This document shows positions 1-5,581 of a DNA stretch of 5,581 nucleotides, piece after piece. Positions within the stretch are counted from its first letter, which is position 1. Each line of letters begins with the position of its first letter. The DNA comes from Bacteroides sp. (GTDB taxonomy: Bacteria > Bacteroidota > Bacteroidia > Bacteroidales > Bacteroidaceae), in the NCBI GenBank assembly GCA_030151845.1, contig JASLCM010000108.1, positions 1 through 5,581 of the forward strand. Direction: 5' to 3'. Position numbers and translations under genes: made by a program. Below the pieces are notes generated by a model. It ran no database searches and was not told where the DNA came from. It was given only the letters and a program-made list of their open reading frames with translations.

Positions 1-494
1 ATGAAGATGGTCTCGAGTATGAAGATAACGAAGATAGAGCTATTTTCTATGCTAGAGGTGTTCTTGAAACTGTTAAGAAACTACGCTGGTGTCCAGATGT
101 AGTGCATTGTCATGGATGGATGTCTGCCCTAGCTCCACTCTACATAAAAAAAGCATTTAAAGACGAGCCTTCATTTAGAGATGTTAAAATCATCTTCTCT
201 ATTTACGGAGATAAATTTGAGACTCCATTTTCTGCTGATTTTAAGAAAAAATTACTCCTCAAGGGTATTGATGAAAAAGATGTTGCTATCTTAGGCGACG
301 ATACGGTAGATTATACCGCTTTATTAAAACTTGCTATCCAACACTCTGATGGGGTAGTACAAAACAGCCAATCTGTAGATGACAAAGTAATCGAGTACGC
401 AAAAGAACAAGGTAAAGAAGTTCTTGGATTCTTTGAAAATGAAGAGTACTATGATGCTTGTAATGAATTCTACGACAAGATTTGGGAAGAATAA
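1..494 (+). CDS. Glycogen/starch synthase-like protein, N-terminal GT-B domain only (5'-truncated by window edge)
   Basis: The frame is open from the left edge (first complete codon at base 3) to TAA at 492-494, giving the last 163 residues of a longer protein. The segment PDVVHCHGWMSALAPLYIKK (visible residues 32-51) matches the HxHDW region of the N-terminal Rossmann domain of GlgA-type synthases (family GT5). In GlgA this motif lies near residue 160 of about 480 and is followed by a full C-terminal nucleotide-sugar-binding domain. Here only about 125 residues follow, ending in an acidic stretch (KIWEE). There is no second domain and no EX7E motif. I recall annotated Bacteroidales 'glycogen synthases' of about 270 residues with this build, so the end looks natural rather than broken. 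A GTG at base 102 lies inside the HCHGW region and is not the start. Cytoplasmic; the family is strongly suggested, but catalytic activity is doubtful. Probably cotranscribed with the lipoprotein gene 22 bases downstream. Confidence 0.85.
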   Translation, partial: EDGLEYEDNEDRAIFYARGVLETVKKLRWCPDVVHCHGWMSALAPLYIKKAFKDEPSFRDVKIIFSIYGDKFETPFSADFKKKLLLKGIDEKDVAILGDDTVDYTALLKLAIQHSDGVVQNSQSVDDKVIEYAKEQGKEVLGFFENEEYYDACNEFYDKIWEE

Positions 495-516
495 ATAAAA
501 ACCTGATATTACTCGA

Positions 517-1992
517 ATGAAAGTAAGATCTCTTTTGGCACTACTTATAGCTATAGCTATAGTTAGCTGCGATGACACAACTGAAGGTATGGGTATTGAT
601 ATCCTACCTGATAACGACCAGATACACCCAGCTAGGATTGAATTTCCAGTCCATACCCAATCAATAGAGTCAGGACCTATCTATAGTAAGACAGATCGTG
701 CTTATATTGGTAAGTATACAGATAAAAAGTTTGGAGAGCTCAAAGCTAGCTTTCTTACCGAGTTTAATTGCATAGAAAATTTAAAGTTTCCTGATGTTTA
801 CAACGCAGAGACAGGTAAGGGAACTATGGCTGGTGACACTGTTCACCAAACAGAAATTGTGTTTTATTACCAGGATTTTTTTGGAGACTCCATTGCTCCC
901 AACAGAATTTCTCTTTATAAAGTAAATAAAAAGATAGAGAAAAACTTCTATACAGATGTAGACCCTACTTTATTTTACTCAAAAGATGATTTTCTAGCTA
1001 GTGCAACCTACAATATTTCAGACCCTATCTCTGAGGTAAGTAAAGATAAGGGTAAAGCTATAAAATTCATTCTTGATAAGAAAATAGGCCAAAAAATTCT
1101 TGAGCTGAATAGAACTCATCCAGAATACTTTAAAGACTCAAAATCCTTTATAGAGAATGTATTCAAAGGAATTTATGCAGAGACCGATTTAGGTTCGGGG
1201 CATATACTCTATCTTGATGCTATGGAACTTAATGTTGTCTATAAAGCACACTTAAAAGATTCTCTAGGAAACATCCTAAAGCAAAAAGATGGACAAGACT
1301 CTCTTCAGTATTATGCTGAAAAGTTTGCTGCAACTAAAGAAGTGATACAGGCAAATAACCTAACTCATTCAGAAGAGATACAAAAAATCATTAATGAGAA
1401 AGAGCACACTTACCTAAAATCGCCAGCTGGCATTTTTACAGAGGTAACACTTCCATTTGATGAAATAAATAAAACCTTATCTAACGAAACAGATACAGTT
1501 AATGCCATCTCTTTTGGTGTGAAAGCATATAATAAAATAGTTGATAGCAAAGGATACGAGATGGGAACCCCAGACTATATTCTGATGGTTAGAAAGAAAG
1601 ATGAGAAAGATTTCTTCTATGAGAATAAAGTCGCAGACGACATCACCTCCTTTGTCGCAAAAAACAGTCAGTTTGGAATCAATAAATTTTATTTTGCAAA
1701 TATATCGAGACTCTATAAATCGGTAATGCAAGAGAAGGAGGATGCAGAGAAACTTGCTAAAAAAGAGAATAAGCCTTGGAGTGAAGAAAAATGGAGAGAG
1801 GAAAACCCCGACTGGAACAAGGTAATCTTAATACCTATACAGGCAGAATACTCCAAAGATTCTAGAGGTAATCAAGTTCTTGTTAGCGTTAAGCATGATA
1901 TGAGACCACTTTACATCAAACTTGAGGGAGGAGATCCCCAGCAAGGTGGGACAGAACTTAAAGTAGATGTCTTATACAGTAGATTTAAATAG
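517..1992 (+). CDS. DUF4270 family lipoprotein
   Basis: A 491-residue protein with a lipoprotein signal peptide: basic start (K2, R4), hydrophobic core at about residues 5-16 (LLALLIAIAIV), and lipobox I-V-S-C with the acylated cysteine at C18. Acidic residues D19 and D20 follow the cysteine, reminiscent of the acidic surface-export signals of Bacteroidota lipoproteins, but too short to prove surface location. After the cysteine, an EGMGIDILPDND segment, then YIGKYTDKKFGELKASFLTEF (about residues 66-86) and a C-terminal VDVLYSRFK resemble the Bacteroidota-specific DUF4270 family; the length is normal for it. Its function is unknown to me. The ATG at 517 is chosen because it begins a complete signal peptide; no Shine-Dalgarno sequence precedes it, as is usual in this phylum. 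It follows the synthase-like gene by 22 bases with no terminator between, so the two are probably cotranscribed. The TAG stop lies inside the shared palindromic terminator. Confidence 0.85.
   Translation: MKVRSLLALLIAIAIVSCDDTTEGMGIDILPDNDQIHPARIEFPVHTQSIESGPIYSKTDRAYIGKYTDKKFGELKASFLTEFNCIENLKFPDVYNAETGKGTMAGDTVHQTEIVFYYQDFFGDSIAPNRISLYKVNKKIEKNFYTDVDPTLFYSKDDFLASATYNISDPISEVSKDKGKAIKFILDKKIGQKILELNRTHPEYFKDSKSFIENVFKGIYAETDLGSGHILYLDAMELNVVYKAHLKDSLGNILKQKDGQDSLQYYAEKFAATKEVIQANNLTHSEEIQKIINEKEHTYLKSPAGIFTEVTLPFDEINKTLSNETDTVNAISFGVKAYNKIVDSKGYEMGTPDYILMVRKKDEKDFFYENKVADDITSFVAKNSQFGINKFYFANISRLYKSVMQEKEDAEKLAKKENKPWSEEKWREENPDWNKVILIPIQAEYSKDSRGNQVLVSVKHDMRPLYIKLEGGDPQQGGTELKVDVLYSRFK
547..562 (+). 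repeat. ATAGCT hexamer tandem repeat in the signal-peptide core
   Basis: The unit ATAGCT is repeated about 2.7 times in frame, encoding the Ile-Ala-Ile-Ala-Ile part of the DUF4270 lipoprotein signal peptide (residues 11-15). Because the unit is two codons long, gain or loss of copies would change the length of the hydrophobic core without shifting the frame. It is short and may simply reflect codon choice. Confidence 0.5.
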
Positions 1993-2038
1993 ATATAAAA
2001 AAAGGAGGTTTTAAAACCTCCTTTTTTTATATCTATTT
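1987..2038. terminator. Perfect palindromic bidirectional terminator between convergent genes
   Basis: The 26-base left arm (1987-2012) is the exact reverse complement of the right arm (2013-2038). From the outside in: AAATAGATAT, then A7 (1997-2003), GGAGG (2004-2008), TTTT, AAAA, CCTCC (2017-2021), T7 (2022-2028), and the mirror image of the flank. In RNA from either strand, GGAGG/CCTCC forms a stem followed by a run of seven U, the form of an intrinsic terminator, so it should stop both the DUF4270 transcript and the GH57 transcript. The TAG stop codons of both genes (1990-1992 plus; 2035-2033 minus) sit at mirror positions inside the palindrome. The AAAGGAGG string resembles a Shine-Dalgarno sequence, but no start codon follows it at a usable distance. 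Confidence 0.9.
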
Positions 2039-3343
2039 TTTGTTCTTTTTCCTTGTTCTATTTAATTTGGCAAGTCGACTATTTTCTTCCTTCAACTTCT
2101 TTATTTGAAGCCCTTGGTTGTTTATCGTTTGCAATAATGCATTGAGCTCTTCATTTTCTATATCTTCTGGATAAAGAGCATCCACCCGCTTTATAAAGTC
2201 TGCTAAAATATTCATATAGTTTGTAAAGGCATCATAGGGTGAATCGTAAATACCTCGATCAAAGGAGACACCTGTCTGCTTAGTCGTCATGTATCTAAAA
2301 TGATTACTAGTTTGCAGATAGTCCCAATCTTGTTTTATTTTTTTGTCATCACATAACAATACGCGGTCACAAACACTATACAGTTTATTAAAAGCTTCAC
2401 GTTGTAAAGAGTTACCCAGCCAGGGACTTGTATCTCGCTCTTCATCTGTCCATGAAGTTGGATAAGGTGAATCTAACTCTGATATTGATGCATTATGCTT
2501 AATTACCTCAGATGGTGTAGAGAAAGAGATCCCCCTATCCTTAGCACACTGAGGTAAGGCTTTAAGAAACTCTAAAATATTTGAGTCTAGATGCTGATAG
2601 ACACCTAAAGCTTGAAGCTCCATAAAAATATTAATGACCTTCTCTGCCTCTGGTAAAGCAGCTATCCAGTCTGTGTATTTATCAGCCAACAGAGGGAATT
2701 CACTCCAGCTTCGATTAGAAAACCTCAAACTTATATCATCAGATAATTTAAAGTCACGTAAAAGTATCTTCAACTTTTTAACTGTAGTGTTGTGATACAA
2801 ATAGTGTGGACTTTTCCAACCCAGTATATGCTTGGCTCCCTCCGCTAATACTCCATTAAAACCTAGTTCTGCTAAAATTTCTCCAATTTCATTGGAGTAT
2901 ATTAAACTTGAGTTTCTAAAAACCTTAGGTTCTTTGCCAAAAAGGGTCTTGATCTTTTGGCGCTGTCTTAGGACCTCTTCAGTGAAACACTCCTTACTTA
3001 CTAGTGAAGATAAACCATGTGAATAGGGTTCTGATAAAAACTCACAACATCCTGTATTATTTATTTGGTGAAGTAAATCCATAACTTTGGGAGCATAGAC
3101 CTGCAATTGATCTATAGCTATCCCTGAGATGGAAAAAGCAACTTTAAACTCTCCTTTGCTTTTATTAATCATCTCTAATAACGTAGATAAAGCAGGAACA
3201 TATGATTTCTCTACAATTGAATTAATATAAGCTTCATTCGTATAGTCATCATAGTAGTAGTGATCAGAACCTATATCAAAGAATCGATATCTTCTTAGGT
3301 GAATAGCCTGATGTATTTCAAAGTATAAGCAAATTGTTCTCAT
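2033..3343 (-). CDS. GH57 alpha-amylase-like protein, probable catalytically inactive homologue
   Basis: A 436-residue cytoplasmic protein of glycoside hydrolase family 57. The landmarks appear in order but eroded: EIHQA (residues 9-13; usual HQP), EFLSEPYSHGLSSL (101-114), VFRNSSLIYS (141-150), INIFMELQALGVYQHL (237-252) and STPSEV (275-280). Related amylases have FRNTELIY with Glu as nucleophile and FMDYETFG with Asp as proton donor; here those positions are Ser146 and Glu242, so hydrolysis is unlikely. GH57 'amylase-like' homologues with such losses are known from Bacteroidota. The C-terminus (about 396-436) is a charged coiled-coil-like stretch with a basic KKNKK tail. The ATG at 3343 is preferred over one at 3367: it gives the MRTICLYFEIHQ start expected for the family and lies one base after the upstream stop, while the longer start adds eight residues (MLYEIENK) overlapping that gene. 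It is the last gene of the glycogen operon. The family is secure; a scaffold or regulatory role is inference. Confidence 0.88.
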   Translation of the reverse strand: MRTICLYFEIHQAIHLRRYRFFDIGSDHYYYDDYTNEAYINSIVEKSYVPALSTLLEMINKSKGEFKVAFSISGIAIDQLQVYAPKVMDLLHQINNTGCCEFLSEPYSHGLSSLVSKECFTEEVLRQRQKIKTLFGKEPKVFRNSSLIYSNEIGEILAELGFNGVLAEGAKHILGWKSPHYLYHNTTVKKLKILLRDFKLSDDISLRFSNRSWSEFPLLADKYTDWIAALPEAEKVINIFMELQALGVYQHLDSNILEFLKALPQCAKDRGISFSTPSEVIKHNASISELDSPYPTSWTDEERDTSPWLGNSLQREAFNKLYSVCDRVLLCDDKKIKQDWDYLQTSNHFRYMTTKQTGVSFDRGIYDSPYDAFTNYMNILADFIKRVDALYPEDIENEELNALLQTINNQGLQIKKLKEENSRLAKLNRTRKKNKK

Positions 3344-3344
3344 T

Positions 3345-4613
3345 TTATTTTCTATTTCGTATAACATCTTCGTAAACTTTTCGCACTCGTAATCCTACAT
3401 CTTCCCACTTGATAGAATCTACCTCTTTTTTCCCTTCCACACGCAAGTAGTCATACATACCAGGATAGGTACATATGGAATAGATTGCATCTGCTATCGC
3501 CTGTATATCCCAGTAATCAATTTTAATGCACTTTGAAAGAATTTCGGCACAGCCAGACTGTTTCGATATAATAGTAGGAACACTACATTGCATCGCCTCC
3601 AGAGGGGATATTCCAAAGGGTTCAGACACAGATGGCATAATATAAACATCACTAGCCTTAAGCATCTCATAAACCTGGTTTCCTGTTAAAAAGCCAGGAA
3701 AATGAAAACGATCGGCTATTCCTCTTTTGGCAACTAAACGAATCATCTGATTCATCATATCCCCACTCCCCGCCATAACAAAACGTACATTGTTTAATTT
3801 ATTCAGAACCAAAGCAGCAGCCTCTACAAAATACTCAGGTCCTTTTTGCATGGTTATTCTACCAAGGAATGTTACGATTTTCTCATTTGGAATTCGTTTA
3901 GGCTCAATGGCTTTAATTTCATCGGATAGTGGTGCCACAGCATTGTGCATAGCTGTTACCTTATTGGGGTCTTGATGGTATTTATCAATAACTGTTTGCC
4001 TAGTTAATTCACTCACACATAAAATATGGTCGGCATGGTCCATACCGTTCTTCTCCATTGCATAAACTGTAGGGTTTACATTCCCACGACTTCTATCAAA
4101 GTCTGTTGCATGCACATGGATAACCAAAGGTTTTCCTGAAACCTGCTTTGCATGAATACCTGCAGGGTAGGTTAACCAATCATGAGAGTGTATTATATCA
4201 AACTCTTGTTGCCTAGCTATTACACCTGCTACTATTGAATAATTGTTAATCTCTTCGTATAAATTATCGGGATAACGCCCAGAAAACTCCAAACAGCCGA
4301 AATCATCCGTATTCATGTAACTGAAGTCCGAATAAATATGATTCTGCAAATCATAATAGAGTTGTGGAGACATATAAGCTCCAACTCGCTCCTCTACTCT
4401 TTTCCACTCCACATCTTTCCAAACAATAGGGGTATTATTCATTCCTATTATTTTCATAAAGCTTTGGTCTTCATCTCCCCATGGCTTAGGGATACAAAAG
4501 GTAACGTCTACATCCCCTTGCTGTGCTAACCCTTTTGTTAAACCATAACTTGCTGTTCCTAACCCTCCAAGTATATGAGGAGGAAATTCCCATCCAAACA
4601 TCAAAACTTTCAT
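3345..4613 (-). CDS. GT-B glycosyltransferase (family GT4), putative glycogen synthase
   Basis: A complete 422-residue retaining GT-B transferase. The N-terminal Rossmann domain starts MKVLMFGWEFPPHILGGLG; GGLG (residues 16-19) is the acceptor/phosphate loop also seen in glycogen synthases. HSHDW (142-146) ends a strand of the first domain. The C-terminal domain has FLGRITMQKGPE (249-260; R252 and K257 bind the donor phosphates in related enzymes) and the EX7E signature, E331 and E339 in EPFGISPLEAMQ. No signal peptide or membrane segment is seen, so it is cytoplasmic. Its place between a debranching enzyme and a GH57 protein suggests it extends alpha-1,4-glucan from a nucleotide-glucose donor. 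This may matter because the GlgA-like protein in this window lacks the second domain. Donor (ADP- or UDP-glucose) and product cannot be read from sequence; another alpha-glucosyl transfer is possible. Its ATG overlaps the debrancher stop (ATGA), implying translational coupling. Confidence 0.9.
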   Translation of the reverse strand: MKVLMFGWEFPPHILGGLGTASYGLTKGLAQQGDVDVTFCIPKPWGDEDQSFMKIIGMNNTPIVWKDVEWKRVEERVGAYMSPQLYYDLQNHIYSDFSYMNTDDFGCLEFSGRYPDNLYEEINNYSIVAGVIARQQEFDIIHSHDWLTYPAGIHAKQVSGKPLVIHVHATDFDRSRGNVNPTVYAMEKNGMDHADHILCVSELTRQTVIDKYHQDPNKVTAMHNAVAPLSDEIKAIEPKRIPNEKIVTFLGRITMQKGPEYFVEAAALVLNKLNNVRFVMAGSGDMMNQMIRLVAKRGIADRFHFPGFLTGNQVYEMLKASDVYIMPSVSEPFGISPLEAMQCSVPTIISKQSGCAEILSKCIKIDYWDIQAIADAIYSICTYPGMYDYLRVEGKKEVDSIKWEDVGLRVRKVYEDVIRNRK

Positions 4614-5581
4614 TGTTCCTCCTCTCTTTGATTCTTACTCTTTTGCAATGTATCCAATAAACGTAATATTTCTGCCACATTCATAGCAAAAGAGACTCCT
4701 CCTCTGCCTTGGAAAGGTGGGTTTCCATCATACAATTCGGATAAAGAACTAATACAGTGATTGGTCATATCCTCCTCAAAGCCAATCAGGTGTCTCTCTA
4801 CAAAAGAGATACCACTACGCCTATGAAGTTTTAAATAGGCTTCGAGATAAAAACCCATTAACCAAGGCCATACTGTACCTTGATGGTAAGCTAAATCACG
4901 CTCATACTGGTTTCCAGTATAGTTTGGGTTATAACCTAAACTTTTAGGACTCAACGTTCTCAGTCCTTTAGGAGTTAACAACTCTTTCGTCAAAACATCT
5001 AAAACTTGCTTTTGCTGGGGGCGAGAGAGAGGAGAAAACTCTAAAGCAATAGCAAAAACCATATTGGGACGTACACTATTGTCTCTATGCCCTTCATCGA
5101 TATAGTCTGTCAAATAGCCAAAGTCATTTCTAAAAAGAGCTACAAAAGTATCTCCTACCAGTTCGGCTAGCTCTTCTAATACCGAAGCGTATGCACCATC
5201 ATCTGCTTGATTAAAGAGACAAGAAGAGAAGCAAAGCGCATTATACCAAAGTGCATTAACCTCAACTAAGTATCCAGATCGAGGGATTACAGGTTTGCCC
5301 TCTACCGTAGCATTCATCCAGGAAACAACACTGTCTCTTCCGTGGGTAAATAGCATTCCATTGTCATGAAGAAATAAGTTTCTATGCTTACTTTGCCTCA
5401 AATACTCTATCAAACGTTTTAACAATGATCCATATCTTTCAACACATTGATTAACCCCTTGATATTTTGAATACTGTTGTATGGTCCAAACAGCCCATAA
5501 TAATACATCGGCTTGATCCAGTTCTTCTATCTTAAGTTCTGTTTCTCCCTTCTCCATAAAATCTATTAATGCCTGTTGTGC
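4610..5581 (-). CDS. Glycogen debranching enzyme, amylo-alpha-1,6-glucosidase domain (N-terminus outside window)
   Basis: The frame is open from the right edge (GCA at 5581-5579) to TGA at 4612-4610, giving the last 323 residues. The internal ATG at 5557 is not the start, because eight in-frame residues (AQQALIDF) precede it and the family is usually roughly twice this long. This is the (alpha/alpha)6 glucosidase domain of family GH133, which hydrolyses the alpha-1,6-linked glucose left at glycogen branch points. In visible-fragment numbering: SWMNA (87-91), VEVNALWYNAL (106-116), SVRPNMVFA (about 169-177), RDLAYHQGTVWPWL (about 228-241) and SELYDGNPPFQGRGG (281-295). Glu282 in SELYDG fits the catalytic base. 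The usual WMD motif carrying the catalytic acid Asp reads WMN here (Asn90, codon at 5314-5312). Cytoplasmic; first visible gene of the minus-strand glycogen operon, overlapping the GT4 gene by four bases. The family assignment is firm; activity is less so. Confidence 0.93.
   Translation of the reverse strand, partial: AQQALIDFMEKGETELKIEELDQADVLLWAVWTIQQYSKYQGVNQCVERYGSLLKRLIEYLRQSKHRNLFLHDNGMLFTHGRDSVVSWMNATVEGKPVIPRSGYLVEVNALWYNALCFSSCLFNQADDGAYASVLEELAELVGDTFVALFRNDFGYLTDYIDEGHRDNSVRPNMVFAIALEFSPLSRPQQKQVLDVLTKELLTPKGLRTLSPKSLGYNPNYTGNQYERDLAYHQGTVWPWLMGFYLEAYLKLHRRSGISFVERHLIGFEEDMTNHCISSLSELYDGNPPFQGRGGVSFAMNVAEILRLLDTLQKSKNQREEEQ
4618..4623 (-). promoter_or_regulatory. Shine-Dalgarno-like AGGAGG before the GT4 start
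   Basis: On the minus strand AGGAGG stands four bases before the ATG at 4613. It lies inside the last codons of the debranching enzyme gene (Glu-Glu-Glu-Gln end) and next to the ATGA overlap. Strong Shine-Dalgarno sequences are uncommon in Bacteroidota, and consecutive Glu codons could produce this by chance, but its position would support reinitiation at the overlap. Confidence 0.35.

Noticed and set aside
102..104. GTG as a start codon for the first gene
   Set aside because: The same frame is open to the left edge, and the GTG falls inside the conserved PDVVHCHGW motif, so it is an internal valine codon.
324..578. Minus-strand open frame of 84 codons
   Set aside because: It spans the synthase-like gene end and the lipoprotein start, both well supported on the plus strand, and resembles no family I know.
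1477..1731. Minus-strand open frame of 84 codons inside the DUF4270 gene
   Set aside because: It lies entirely opposite a supported gene and its composition looks like antisense noise.
2001..2008. AAAGGAGG as a ribosome binding site
   Set aside because: It is the stem of the terminator and no start codon follows at a suitable distance on either strand; the palindrome puts the same string on both strands.
2832..3026. Short plus-strand open frame opposite the GH57 gene
   Set aside because: Antisense shadow of conserved GH57 motifs with no start signal or recognisable domain.
3344..3367. Longer GH57 start at 3367 (MLYEIENK extension)
   Set aside because: The family start matches MRTICLYFEIHQ at 3343, one base after the GT4 stop. 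The extra residues only mirror the overlapping GT4 end in another frame.
3790..3975. Short plus-strand open frame opposite the GT4 gene
   Set aside because: Antisense shadow of the GT4 donor-binding region; no independent support.
4338..4529. Short plus-strand open frame opposite the GT4 N-terminal region
   Set aside because: Antisense shadow; no family resemblance or start signal.
4486..4680. Minus-strand open frame across the debrancher/GT4 junction
   Set aside because: It overlaps both real genes in another frame and bridges their ATGA overlap without any domain.

Overview
The window is a protein-dense stretch of a Bacteroidota chromosome, most likely order Bacteroidales. The evidence is a DUF4270 lipoprotein, a short Bacteroidales-type starch-synthase-like protein, and the cluster glycogen debranching enzyme, family 4 glycosyltransferase, GH57 amylase-like protein. 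The DNA is A+T-rich by eye and most starts lack a Shine-Dalgarno sequence, which fits that phylum. I could not fix the genus; a Porphyromonas-like or related lineage is a guess.

Layout. On the plus strand, bases 1-494 hold the 3' part of a glycogen/starch synthase-like gene that begins outside the window. After a 22-base gap comes a complete DUF4270 lipoprotein gene (517-1992). On the minus strand, read from the right edge leftwards, are the C-terminal half of a glycogen debranching enzyme (5581-4610, start outside the window), a GT-B glycosyltransferase (4613-3345) and a GH57 amylase-like protein (3343-2033). The minus-strand genes are packed as an operon: a 4-base ATGA overlap, then a single base between stop and start. 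The two transcription units converge on a 40-base gap. A perfect 52-base palindrome covers that gap and includes both stop codons; it should work as a terminator in both directions. No intergenic stretch exceeds 300 bases, and I saw no RNA gene, mobile element, CRISPR array or promoter.

How the genes fit together. Both units concern alpha-glucan (glycogen) metabolism. The debrancher removes alpha-1,6 branch glucose and the GT4 protein is a plausible glucan synthase. The GH57 protein belongs to the family of cytoplasmic amylases and glucanotransferases, but the residues at both catalytic positions appear to be replaced (Ser146 and Glu242 by my motif alignment), so it may be a non-catalytic glucan-binding or regulatory subunit. 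The plus-strand synthase-like protein ends where the N-terminal Rossmann domain of GlgA would end, so it too may not be a normal synthase.

The gene content is ordinary for Bacteroidales. The points worth a second look are the degenerate active sites in the GH57 protein and possibly the debrancher, the half-length synthase, and the unusually perfect shared terminator. I found no clear evidence of a wholly new system.
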